64,000 bases of DNA. It comes from Blastobasis lacticolella (lineage: Eukaryota > Arthropoda > Insecta > Lepidoptera > Blastobasidae). A program made the translations under genes and the position numbers. Positions 34,531 through 46,200 of the stretch are shown piece by piece. The stretch is from contig LR990061.1 of NCBI GenBank assembly GCA_905147135.1, forward strand, positions 8,532,026-8,596,025. The letters are read 5' to 3'. The notes under the pieces are model-generated. The model was not told where the DNA came from, did no database searches, and saw only the letters and a list, made by a program, of their open reading frames with translations. Every line of letters starts with the position of its first letter. Positions within the stretch are counted from its first letter, which is position 1.

Positions 34531-35990
34531 AGTCAAAACATGTAAACAATATTTTAATTATAAACTCTAGAGAAAACAACCTAACCTGCGTATGACGCGT
34601 GAGTTTTCAGACCTTGCTAATAAATTATCTAAAGGAATTTTAGGTAAATACTTTATTTACTCGGTACCCAATTTAGAACAATTTATCATTTCGGGTAGGA
34701 AACCCTAAAGTTTATATTAAATTGCAATAAAGAATGGGTAGCATAAATTAATTTGTGTAGGTTTTTGACGTACCTACATCAATCAGGGTGTAGCAACCCA
34801 TATGAGTAGTCATTTTTAGACAACAGCAGTCGTTTTAAATGTATGTTTCGGATTTCCTACCGCGAACCTTAGTTTACGAGTAGCCCGATATTTCGACGCA
34901 GTTGCATGCATCATGGTCAAGGGACGGCTGGAGACCTGCGAGCGGTGTTGGTTAGCGAAAAAGCGGCCGAAACCGATCTACCCGCTTTCGCAAAAGTTGT
35001 CTGCATCCAAATAGCAGGTAACTTGTAAACAAAGGTACGCGGTAGGAAACCTGGAACATACTTTCAAAATGTTTGATAATAATCGCCATAGTCGAAACCA
35101 TTAAGCAGCAGTCGTCTACCACATATTATAACTTCGCTAGTGTTGGCATAACATCGTGATTAGCATTTCAAGCACCCTAACCTTCCACATAGACCGCCAA
35201 CTCACTCCTCCAACACTTCATCGAACTTGGCATCTGCTTATTCATCCACTTCCAAATAGCTTGGCTCCAACTGCACATCTTGGCTCGCATTCCGACTAAC
35301 TTCGCGCTACAAACCGTTCTAAAGTTGTTCCAACATTAATATACGGGTGTGCACCTGGCAACGCCACTGTATAATTGAGGTGGTAACCGCATTTTGCATT
35401 GCTAGTGCACTGTCTAATTTGCTATCCAGAAATTCGCGAAGATGAGATATGTTCTATGTAGTACGTTCGTAATTGGATTCGTAAGAGCGGATGAACGTAG
35501 TAATTCATAATAGGAGTGCTAGGTATCTGGATGATAGAAATATGTTAATAAATAGCGCAAAAAGACACTTTTTCACGTTAACCCTATCAGAAAACGTTAC
35601 GTCGAAAACGGTTTTGTTCGTCGTGCGTGTAAATATCACAATTAGCATCTTCTTGACGTGGATGTGTTTTGTGTATTTTTATGACATTTTATGTATAATG
35701 TAGATCGTTTAGTTTGTTTTTATGTATTTAATCTAGGTGACTGTAGGTTTTTATTTATTATATTCTTTTAAAATTGTATTCTGTATAAAACTGTTTGTTT
35801 CTAATAAATAAATATTTATATAGAGGTACAGTATTTTGATCGTTAACTCACCATATGGTAAATGACGATGTGGCCGAGGATGGAATATGCTTTAACATAT
35901 TGGCCCGTGAATGAAACCACATTGATACCTAGTAATCACTGTTGCCAACCAACAAATTGGAAATCTATTGCTACCTGGTTAATCTGGAAA
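34531..35990. other. Unassigned sequence
   Basis: It holds one short repeat block at about 34855-34985 (GTAGCCCGATATTTCGACGC, CAGTTGCATGCATCATGGTC) that is also seen in reverse at 20500-20560. Otherwise nothing was recognised. Confidence 0.35.
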
Positions 35991-36000
35991 CCAATTGGAA

Positions 36001-36352
36001 AGGGCTACACTCGGAGTCTCGTTACGCGATCGAATCAGAAATGAGGAGATCCGCAAACGAACCAAGGTCACCGACATAGTCCTAAGGATTGCCAGGCTAA
36101 AGTGGCAGTGGGCAGGGAAAATAGCTTGAAGCACAGATGGCGGATAGGACAGTAAGTTCTCGAGTGGCGACGACGTACCGGACGAACGTAGCGTGGGTAG
36201 GCCTCCCACAAGGTGGACCATCGACCTGGTAAAGATTGCAGGTACCCGCTGGCTGCGGAAAGCACAGGACCGGCTTTTTTGGAGATCTCTGGGGGAGGCC
36301 TACGCCCAGCAGTGTGCGTCTTTCTGCTAATATAATGATGATGATGATGATG
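36001..36352 (+). pseudogene. C-terminus and 3' end of an RTE-type reverse transcriptase
   Basis: Reads RDRIRNEEIRKRTKVTDIVL, RIARLKWQWAGKIA, a stop, then a frame with RSVGRPPTRWTIDLVKIAGT and AQDRLFWRSLGEAYAQQ. This is the well-known C-terminal tail of lepidopteran RTE elements (KWQWAGHI..RTDGRW..K.LEWRPR..KRSVGRPPTRW). It is followed by GGGGGAGGCCTACGCCCAGC and a GATGATGATG tail. It is 5' truncated and has at least one internal stop. Confidence 0.75.
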
Positions 36353-37579
36353 AACCACTGTTGTGTTGTCGCCGGACTACTAGTTATTGTATACCGACGA
36401 CAATTTATATTTCAATTTAGAAAATATACACAAACATTGTTGCTGTAGGTGTAAGGCATTTTAATTTGTCCTATCCCATTCAGACCGACTCAGAGTTGGC
36501 GAACCTCCTAACTCAAGTAAAATACATACAGAATTGAATTGATTACATCACGAAACAAACAAGTCAGACTAGATTCAAAGAGGAAACTTGATCATAACTG
36601 ACTTACTTGTAAGTCAATAACATATGCAGTATGCACTCCGTATTTACGAATCTCGGCCTTAGAAAGTAAAAGTGATAACCGGCTAATGATGAAGCTACAT
36701 TAACACCATTACTCTGGATTCTCACAGTGAACCCTGTGCGTTCGCGCGTACTGTGACACCTGAGACGTTTCTGAATACAGGCACAATGCTTAATAGCAAT
36801 TTTGTCACTACAATTCATACCTTTGGAATCGAGTCTCATCTTGAAATGTCAGTCAACCTAAGTGTCAGAAATTATATTCAATTTCTGCATTTCAGCAGCT
36901 GGCAATGACCTATTAAGGCTCCATGTTACAGAGGAGAAATGCACGGTGCATCTCTGATTCGCTGTGTGTCGTACTGAATTAAGCTCGTTTAGCTAGCTGC
37001 TGTATCGACACAGTGTCGACAAAATTTCTCGTTCGTAAGATTCGCAAGTGGAATGAGCTCACAGCCACAGTGTTTCCTTTGGACTATGACATGGGATCAA
37101 CGCATTGGTAACTCTCCTGGTGGTGACCACTTTCCAACATGTGGCTCGCTTGCCAGTTTGTCTGACGTATAACATAAAAAAATGAATGTGTGCTCGTATA
37201 GGCCTGGACACCACCATAGCGAGAAAAGAGGAGATATATTTGTATGGCGTAGCAAGCAAGAGGAGATTATGTGAGCTGGGTGGCGAAGCGGAGACGAGAG
37301 GCTAATGCTGAATCAAGCCCCTTTTTGATATCGCATTACTCCATATTCGAATCGCTTTATTTACGTAGGTTTTAAATAGATATAAGTAGAATTAAGATTT
37401 AACGTAACTTAGGTATGCAGGTATTACGAGTATTGTGATGTCAAAATAAATAATGTCTATGACTATGTTTGTACATGTATTCTATTCTCTCTGCTTCGCA
37501 CATCTCCGCTTTAGTAAAGTCCGGGCCTAAGTTTGCATATGGGATAGGTATATCGAATTCTCAGTCATCCTGCAAGTGT

Positions 37580-37980
37580 TATGTATGTCGCAGCCGGATG
37601 GTTAAATTAGCTAGTTCATTAAACGGCTAGCTTCTTATTCTATTATTTAATAGAAAATTTGCTAATTTCAAGAATTTTTAATGTAATGTTTAAAGAACGA
37701 AATTGACCCGAGTTTACGGAGCTCCTCAAAATATTGTCACAATGCTAACTTAATCACAATAATCTCAAACAATAATAATAGTTCGCATTACGTTTTAATT
37801 CGGGTGGGTTAGGTTAGTGTTGTGACAATGCATGGAGGAGCTCCGTAAACTCGGGGCAATATCGTTCGTTAGACGTAACTTTCAAAGTTCATGAATTTGG
37901 CAAATATTTAATTAAATAATTGCTTAAGAAGCTAGCCATTTAATTAAACGGCTAATTTAACCATCCGGCTGTGACATGTA
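37580..37980. mobile_element. Large foldback MITE with arms near 200 bp
   Basis: The ends are TGTCGCAGCCGGATGGTTAA on the left and the near complement TTAACCATCCGGCTGTGACA on the right. Inside, GAGTTTACGGAGCTCCTC faces GAGGAGCTCCGTAAACTC, and GGCTAGCTTCTTA faces TAAGAAGCTAGCC. The whole 400 bp can fold into one long imperfect hairpin. TGTA on each side may be the target duplication. Confidence 0.85.
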
Positions 37981-38380
37981 CGCTCAATTACCATACTAAC
38001 ACCAAGCTAAGTACTCAGTAAGCTCAACACCATACATGATGCATCAGTCTGATGCAAGGTCGATTCCTGCATAATTGAGCGTACCATTTGCCATAACTAA
38101 CGCGTGTCCATTAACTTCACTATCAAACTTGCACCATAATAATGTAGGTAATGCATAGCAAAGTTTCGCGGAAGTACGGAAGGTGGTGTGATTCGGCGTA
38201 GTTGGAGTAGTAGGTGCGAATACCGCGGGTTTGGCAAGTTTAGAATGGATTTTGAGTTAGTGAAGCGGAGTGATGTGAGGCATGCGACGCGACGAAATGT
38301 TACTAAATAATTATGTTACATAATATAACAAGAATCTTATGATACATGTAACAAAAATACTGAACTTTAGATCACTACCA

Positions 38381-38640
38381 TCAAATCAAATCAAATCAAA
38401 TTATTTTATTTCACACAAACACATAATTTCAAAATCCACAAAAATGTACTTAATTCTATAAACTTATCACTAATCAAAATATATACATAAGTGTGGAAGG
38501 GCACAATCTCAGTATACGCTGAGGGCTGAAGCTCTGCAGCACTGTTTTTCAGATTGCCCCTTATCATCCTTGTCCATATTTTGCGTAGGGCATAAGTGCA
38601 GTTATGTACCATAGGCATAAGTAGGGCATAAGTACCATAA
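38381..38640 (-). mobile_element. Non-LTR retrotransposon 3' end with (TCAAA)n tail
   Basis: A repeat of TCAAA (four units) followed by TTATTTTATTTCACACAAAC. On the - strand this is an AATAA-type 3' end plus a simple tail. The adjoining sequence encodes nothing certain (70 codons on the - strand at 38406-38618). Confidence 0.5.
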
Positions 38641-39484
38641 TGTATGCTTCATGCAGGTCTCCTTGTCGTGAAGATTCCACTGAAAACATGCTCAGCAGCA
38701 CTTGCTGTAGCTAAGCTTGGGACTTTTTTGGCATGGCGTTGGTCATGATTTATTATCTTTAAGCATTTAAGGAAAATTACCTAAAAATGTAAACGATTAT
38801 AAATTTTGTGATGTCAAAATAAAGCATGTCTATGTCTCAAATGATTAAGACGTTATGCCTCATACCTTGGTTACCTGGCCACCTTATTAAATCCGGATCA
38901 TTGCTATACAAGCATTAGTGCTTGGCATGTGGACTCCTCAGGCTTGAGAGACATCAATATCAGCACACCCCAGTCTACTGCTAGCTCATTGCCTTCTCCA
39001 GAAACTACGTGCCAATTAGATTAGCAGAGTAACTTGTAAATGGTCACAGCAATAGAAATGATGACAGAAATCTTTTCCGTTTCAGATTCTAGTCCGTCAG
39101 GTAGATTATTAGAAAATATTGGACACGTATTTTAACTTTTGTTACTTAAACGTTAAATAACACCGGTACAGTGCGTTGAAATGTTTTGCGACGTCACGCC
39201 CGAAATATCACTAGTCACGAGCTCATCTCCCGAACTTTGATACGCTCTAGTTAATGTTTTTATAAATTTAAAAATACGTGTCTGATATTTTTTATCTCTG
39301 GCGGACTAATTACATTTTGAAATATGTTGAAGCAGTCATTATCCCTATTGCTGCAATGATTTAAATTATCTTCTTCGTTACAATTAGATGTAAGTAAGTA
39401 GTTCATTGAATCGTGTTTAATAAGGCGTTTGTTTGAAAAAAAAAATACAAACATTGAAAATAAAGGGCGTTGAAAGGTTTTTAC

Positions 39485-39575
39485 GGGGTTGGCGCAGTGG
39501 TCAGTCTTAGCATACGTTAGAGTTTACAGCGGAGTTGACTGAGGGTCTCGGGTTCGATCCGCAGAGAGGAACACC
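39485..39575 (+). mobile_element. tRNA-derived SINE head, third type
   Basis: GGCGCAGTGGTCAGTCTTAG (A-box region) and GGGTCTCGGGTTCGATCCGC (B-box region), 30-odd bases apart, look like a tRNA-derived promoter. No tRNA fold or CCA end follows, so it is not a tRNA gene. Confidence 0.55.
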
Positions 39576-39635
39576 TTAACTTGTAAAATTGGGTTGGCAA
39601 CGCGTGGCTGATGCACTAATGCATCAGCCGATGCA

Positions 39636-39838
39636 AATTACTAAGTATCATATTTCTTAGTTGTCAAACTGCCTTTAATTCTGAAAACTAAAACGTGTCA
39701 AAGGTCTAACAATGATTTAACTGCAATTTAACTGGGATGATGCTGGGACTGACTCGATACCTCGACGTAGTTATAGTAACATCACAGTTACATTGCAACA
39801 TAATTACAACTTTATTGCACACCAGAATCGGTACCCTG
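39636..39838 (-). mobile_element. MITE M1, partial copy, reverse orientation
   Basis: Reverse complement of 48138-48341 with about 90% identity by eye over about 200 bp (for example CAATGTAACTGTGATGTTAC and AGTCCCAGCATCATCCCAGT in the reverse reading). It lacks the terminal repeats of the full copy. It lies 365 bp before the first visible receptor exon. Confidence 0.85.
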
Positions 39839-40202
39839 ATGAGATGGCGGTCAAACGTCAAGCTAGTCTAATTAAAAAAAGCTCACCATGCTACGACAGT
39901 GATATCTCATTTTTTCGGATAGGTTATGTGTTTAGGTTAAAAACATTGACGGGCTTTACGGGCTGAAATATTGATGATGATTTGTATTATGTACTACCGA
40001 CCGTCTAGGCTTCGCACTAGTGTTCTTGCGTTAATTTGCATGTATTATACATAGAAACCATCTGGAAGAAATTGCCTAAGTGTCCGTAGAAACCATCAAA
40101 ATTCGTTGCGTAATTTAAGGAGTTAGCGGATACACAGATAGCGGATACAACCCCTAATCTTCTTGCATACACATACTGAGTAAGGATTTTCTTCTCTAAC
40201 AG

Positions 40203-40290
40203 GAGGCGCTACTGAACGACACAGCGGCATTGGAATACGACGATGGCGAGGACCCAGATGCCGTTACGCTGCTGTCAATACTCCTCGTCG
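40203..40290 (+). CDS. Dop1R1: Dop1R1 coding exon (first visible): end of N-terminus and start of TM1
   Basis: 29 codons plus one base. The acceptor is a pyrimidine-rich run ending in ACAG (AG at 40201-40202); the donor is GTATGT at 40291. It encodes an acidic extracellular stretch with one N-glycosylation sequon (NDT), then the first residues of TM1 ending SILLV. There is no ATG in frame, so this is an internal exon and not the gene start. A second AG three bases on (40204-40205) would remove the first Glu. Confidence 0.88.
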
Positions 40291-43200
40291 GTATGTATTG
40301 ATTCTACCAATATACAAACATTCTACCAACATACATACACGCGAATGTTGTGTCACCAATAGGGGACTCATATTAGAACAACCTATTTTAAGTAAACTGT
40401 TTATTATGTTACAATATGTGTTCTGCCTAATAAATACATAGAGACCGTCACACCTTTTTCCCGTAGAGGTAGGCAGAGATCACTACATTGTTCCCAATTG
40501 TTACGGTCCGCCTTTTTAGACATGCTCGTCAGTTTAGGGAACTCTGATCAATGTAGAAGGGGCGTTCAAAATAATCTCGGTATCAGAATAAAAAAAACAG
40601 ACCTCAAATTACAAAAACGTAAAAAATTTGCTTTTTGTAATGCAATACAGTAAGTTAGATATCATTGTTTTTGGTGTTGGTGCCAGTGTCACTCCTTCCC
40701 TTTTAGATGCTTCTGCACCTTTCATTTAATGTTGCTTACGTTTGCTTTACTAAAAACCTCTACTCTCACATTGCAATCCTGCCTGAGGCTGAAAGTGACT
40801 GAAAAAGTCGCCACCTATATACAAGTCGTCAAGATTCCCCGCAAAACAAAGTCAAACATATTTACATCAGAACGCCGCAGAATTACCCACTCAGTAATCC
40901 TAAGAAGCAACTGCTTGCTCATAAAACTTTTATAACGCATACCGCCACTAATTCTCAAACATAAAAGTGCACTTCCGACACCGCTCCGTTCCGTGTTACG
41001 CTGAAACTTTGAGCGTCACTTCATAATTTTAATATGGACTGTTTTTATGGCGGCCATATTTAGTAGTGTACCGGTCGTAACCAACTTAGTTGTGCAAGAA
41101 CAATGTTCCGGCTTAAATGGGCGGAGGGATTATTTTCGCTGAGGATTACGTAACGTTTTACCGTAGGAAATCTTGACTTAGTAATATTGCACGGGAAAAT
41201 TACTACATATGTACATAGTACACCCTACAGGAAACTGAATCGTCAATTAAACTGAAAATCTATGTATACTAGTGCACCCGGCGCAACTTCGTTCGCGTGG
41301 CGTCCTACCGCTACTCCTAGCCTGCATTACACTACATTACCCCAACCCTACACCTACCCTACAATTAACCTACACCTGTCCTACACCCGCCCTACACCTG
41401 CTCTACACCTACCCTACACCTACCCTACACCTACCTACCCTGTTTTATTTAACACAAACCTTGACCTGACAATTACAATAATAACAAAAAAAATATATTT
41501 TTAGCCATTTCTGTCCCACTGCAGGGCAAAGGCCCCCCTTTCGATCTTTAAAACAAAAAATTAATTAGTTAAATTGATGCCGCCTTGCGGATACTTTAAG
41601 TTATATCATTGCAATTTTCTTATTGAATTTATTTATTTTTTAAGATAAATTATAGGCGATTTTACTAGCTGATACCTTTTAATAGGGGAAATAATTTTTA
41701 AAATCGGTTAATTAATTTTTGATTTTATCCATTACAAACATAGAAACAATCAAATCCTTCCTCTTTATGATACTATTAAGTAATGACCAATTAGATCGTT
41801 CAAGTCACGCTGACTATGTATTCTAGCTACCTGTGATCACACCGATCCTTCCACCATTATTCTGACTAACAAACTGCTTGGACGCATAAAACATTCCACT
41901 AACGGAGGGCTGAAATAGTTGTCGACTGCCACCCAATTAGCTCGATAGACATAGTTCACGTTCTCATGTGGACCCTAATAAATTACCACCAGTAAATCGA
42001 AGAGGGCAAACCCTAACTTCTTCTGAATTAGGGTCAGTGATGTACTTAAGGTGACTGGCCGACCGGACAACACACTCTAAGGGTGAACAAGATGTATGGG
42101 AAACAATTTGGGTAAATGTCGCGTGGTAACGCTTCCACTGGGCCCATAACCTCAAAATGGCCGGGTTAATTTAAATTAGCTTCTAAAATTAGGTTTTATA
42201 TCGTCGTAGGGTAGCCTTAGCCCTGCAGTGGGGCAGTGGTGATTTACGAGTATAATGTGATAATTATGAAATCATCTTCGGGTAGGAATAGATGGTTATC
42301 AGGAATTTTACTGGTATCAAAACAGCAGACAGCTTAACGACGATTACATCATTGGTGTCATAATCCCCGACGAAAAAAGAAAGGTGTTATAAGTTTAACC
42401 TGTGTATCTGGGTATCTGCGGCTTTGTGTATCTGTCTGTGGCAGGCATGCGTGTTTCTCTGTAAAAAAGTTTAATTGAAAAAGTTCTTAGCTTTGTTTCA
42501 TTAAAATCGGTTGTGTAGTTAAGAAAATATTTGAGTTATTTTATCTAATAGACACGTTTCTTAAATAATCAAAATATATTTAATAATAAATTATAATAGA
42601 TAATAATATACCCAACAAGGACATAAAAAGCCAAATTTTGGATCATGGTCAAGGTGGACACCATTGCCTCATGCGCGAGAGCACGACCCGGACATTAACG
42701 CCAAGATGAGCTTTTTAGGTACTAATACCTGGAAACTTACCCTTACCACCTATTCCAGGCATATTCCTGTCGCTGCTCATATTCCTGAGTATTGCCGGCA
42801 ACATCCTGGTCTGCCTGGCGATCTACACGGACCGGGGGCTGCGGAGGATCGGCAACCTGTTCCTGGCGTCACTGGCCATCGCCGACATGCTGGTAGCGGC
42901 CGCCGTGATGACCTTCGCTGGTGTCAATGATTTGCTGGGGTCTGTATGGTTCTGTTCTTTTTAGTACCTGCTAACTAATAATATACTGTCAAGGGGTGAT
43001 AATCGACCCCCAAGACTAGCAGTTCAACCAGTCAAAGGATCTCCCCAGCAGAACTTGGAAATCGCTTCGCCAACGTTATTAGGAGACAAACCTAACATTT
43101 GGCGAACTCGCAGTGCTCAAGTTCGATTAGCCTCAAACTACGAAACGGTCACACACCCAGTTGGCCGACTCTGCGAGCGTTGCTTAACCTTGGTTGTCGG

Positions 43201-46200
43201 TCTCGCCAAACACACTGGCACTAGACCAGTGCCGTTTTTTCGATATAGTATTTCTGTGTGTCCAAATATAATCTTCGTTTGAATAATTTTTTTTCAAAGA
43301 CAGCAAAATCCCATAAAACTTTTACATCAGATATTCGTAAATAACAGAAAGCCAATTCTTACTCTATAGAAGTAAATTATCATTATCATCCGAGCGGTCA
43401 GTCCCGGCTTCTGCCAGGGTCCGCTTTCCGACTCATTTTCCTCCATTTCGCCCGGTCTTGGGCATCCTCTCGTCGTAAGCCATTGGCTCTCGCATTTGAC
43501 TCAGCGATGTCAATCCATCGCTTCATGGGTCGTCCACGGGACCTCTTTCCTCATACCGGCAGCTTCAGGCACCTATTTCCCACCTATCCTTGAGGCTTAC
43601 GCAACACGTGACCAAACCAGCGCAGACGAGCCTCCTCGATCTTATCTGCGATATCCCTTACGCCAAGGCTGCTACGGAACTACTTGTTACGTATTCGATT
43701 CGATTCGATCGAGTCGCGTAAGCTAAAGAAGTAAATTATATTTATTGTATGTTCCAACAGATACTGGGTGTTCGGTGAGCAATTCTGCGACACGTGGGTC
43801 GCGTGTGACGTCATGTGCTCCACTGCGTCCATACTGAACCTGTGCGCGATATCGCTTGACAGATACATCCATATCAAGGATCCTTTGAGGTAAGTCAGAT
43901 TATTTTGTATACTAGCATTTAACGGCGACTTCTTACATGAAAAAAAGAATATGCTAGGAAAAATTTACACAGCCATCTAACCCCAAATTAAGCAAAGTTT
44001 GTATTAAGGGTGTTACTATGGTACCGGACCCATTCCTGGAGGTACCACATTCAATTTTGAGATGAATAAATTGTAGCCTATGTGCTATTCTAGGCTGTAA
44101 GCTACATTACTGCGAAATTTTATCAAAATCCGTTCAGTTTTGAGTGCAAACATACATCCATTACAAATATTTTCTTACGAACTTTCGCATTTATAATGAA
44201 ATATAAATATGCTTGGACAATTCGCACAATGCGATCTAGTTCCAAAGTAAGCAAATCTTATGTCATCGGTACCAGAAAACTAATATACTAATTATATATT
44301 TTTTAAATATACTTATTATTTTTTATACATATAACACCCAGACCCGTAACAGAAATTAAAATTAAATTTCTGCCCGGCCAAGAATCGAACCCGGCGTGTA
44401 GACCGGCCGGCATGTTAACCAACTGAACCACTCAGGTCGCCAAAAATTATAAAAAACCTAATAATAATATTATATAAAAACATAATATATTACAACATGG
44501 GTCATGCCCACAGGCAAGGGCATCAGTCATAACGTGTTACGGGAAAAACGTCCTTATTACACAACAGACGCGGTACATCGTCAGATTCCGTCACGGCTTA
44601 TTTCCCCGCATCTCGCTCAAAGATCGCATCACGCACGTAGCACGTAACAGCGCTCATGTCATACAAATTCACCGGCGAAAACGCAAATTGCGCCTCACAT
44701 AAATTTTGGGCGCGGTAGTGTTGCCAGGCGACCCGAATTTCCCGAAACGTCCGGGATTTTAGACATAATTTTTAACGTCCCGCCGGGATAGGCTCTGTCC
44801 CAAATTTTTACATCAAAACAATTCTGCGCCAAAAAATTACCCAGAATTACCAAAGAGCGAATTAGGTGCTGTTTTTATTTCAATTACAATTACTTAATAT
44901 GTAAAATCAAACAAAGACAAAACCTTCTTGAACATATAATTAGTAACTAATTCATTATAATTATGATTATGAATATCAATGAATTGAATTAAGCAAATTA
45001 CTGTGTATCTAAAAGTGTAATTTATATATTAAAATAACAATATGTAATAATAGTTCTAACAATTATATGGAATTCCTAACAAAGCGGACACATACATTTT
45101 TTATTTATGTCCGCTACAAAATAACAAAAAGTCTAGTTTTTATGTCTATTACTTTAAAACAGATAAAATCAAAATCTCGATTTTCATTGGAAATCCCGTA
45201 TTTTTTGCTAAATTGAGCGTTTGTCCAAGTAAATCTGGCAACCCTAGCACGGAGACATATACCTGCATTTGTCATGCGATTCAGAATGGCGGTGAAGTAT
45301 GTTGATACATCATGCTTGCATTTGCGTGGGATTAGCTGGATAAATTATACACGTCTTCGCTAAGTGTTTGGATCTGCTTGTTTATTACCACGATAACGTG
45401 TAGGAGACGTGTGAGCGGGATTTGTGATGTTTATCGCTCGCTGTGTAGTTTGAGAGTTATTTCTACATGTCTGGGTTTGCATTAGTATGACTTATGCAAA
45501 CTTGACTGAATCACCGTCATTTTATTTTTATTTTATTTTCTAAAACATTATTTACGAATTTCTTATCCTACGTATTACTATCATGAACATATTTCCAAAG
45601 CATCTCCCTAATCTCTTCCTGATTAGAATTTTCAGTAAAGTTACGAATACACTACCTCATGCTCAGACAAAAAAAATACGGAATGCTCAGACAAAAAAAA
45701 AACAATTTTAACTGAATAATCCTATGCAGATATGGGAATAATTAAGCTTAATGTACATCACCAACATGTCATTCATAGTATTATAACAATCAAAAGGGTT
45801 GCTTAGCTCTTATAGTAGCTACATAAATAGCTTTCTTTATAAAAAAATCCCCCCCAGGTACGGCCGTTGGGTGACTCGCCGTGTGGCCATCATCAGCATC
45901 GCCATTGTGTGGCTCCTGGCGGCGCTGATCAGCTTCCTGCCCATATCGCTTGGGCTCCACAGGCCTGACGAGGAATCGGTGGCCACACAGAAGCCGCCGA
46001 GGTATCCGACCTGCGCTCTGGTGCTCACACCGACGTACGCTGTGGTATCCAGCTGCATCTCCTTCTACTTGCCCTGCATCGTGATGATCAGCATATATTG
46101 CAGGTGGGTTGGCTTCGTGTGTCTTGTTTTTATTTATACATTATGTATTTCTCTTTTAGATTTTTTATTTATCATCTGGTTGTATGGTTGGTTAAATTAG

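Larger units (their letters stand above)
40291..42758 (+). other. Dop1R1 intron between visible exons 1 and 2
   Basis: 2468 nt. It holds a repeat start at 40441-40540 (CACACCTTTTTCCCGTAGAGG type), an unplaced stretch at 40541-40980, an imperfect CCTACACCTACC minisatellite at about 41330-41440, a short retroelement tail near 41518 (CACTGCAGGGCAAAGGCC), and the 3' end of a SINE at 42640-42708 just before exon 2. Confidence 0.7.

Noticed and set aside
39485..39575. Possible tRNA gene
   Set aside because: A-box- and B-box-like parts are present but no acceptor stem pairing or clear anticodon loop, and it resembles a SINE head.
42664..42930. 88-codon + strand frame overlapping receptor exon 2
   Set aside because: Wrong frame of the exon, starting inside a SINE. 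The receptor frame is fully supported by splice sites and motifs.
44725..45245. Possible MITE with GTTGCCAG ends
   Set aside because: The end similarity is short and patchy (GTGTTGCCAGGCGACC against AGGGTTGCCAGATTTAC). It could be an old element but is not strong enough to annotate.
45837..46058. - strand frame opposite receptor exon 4
   Set aside because: A shadow of the real exon on the other strand.
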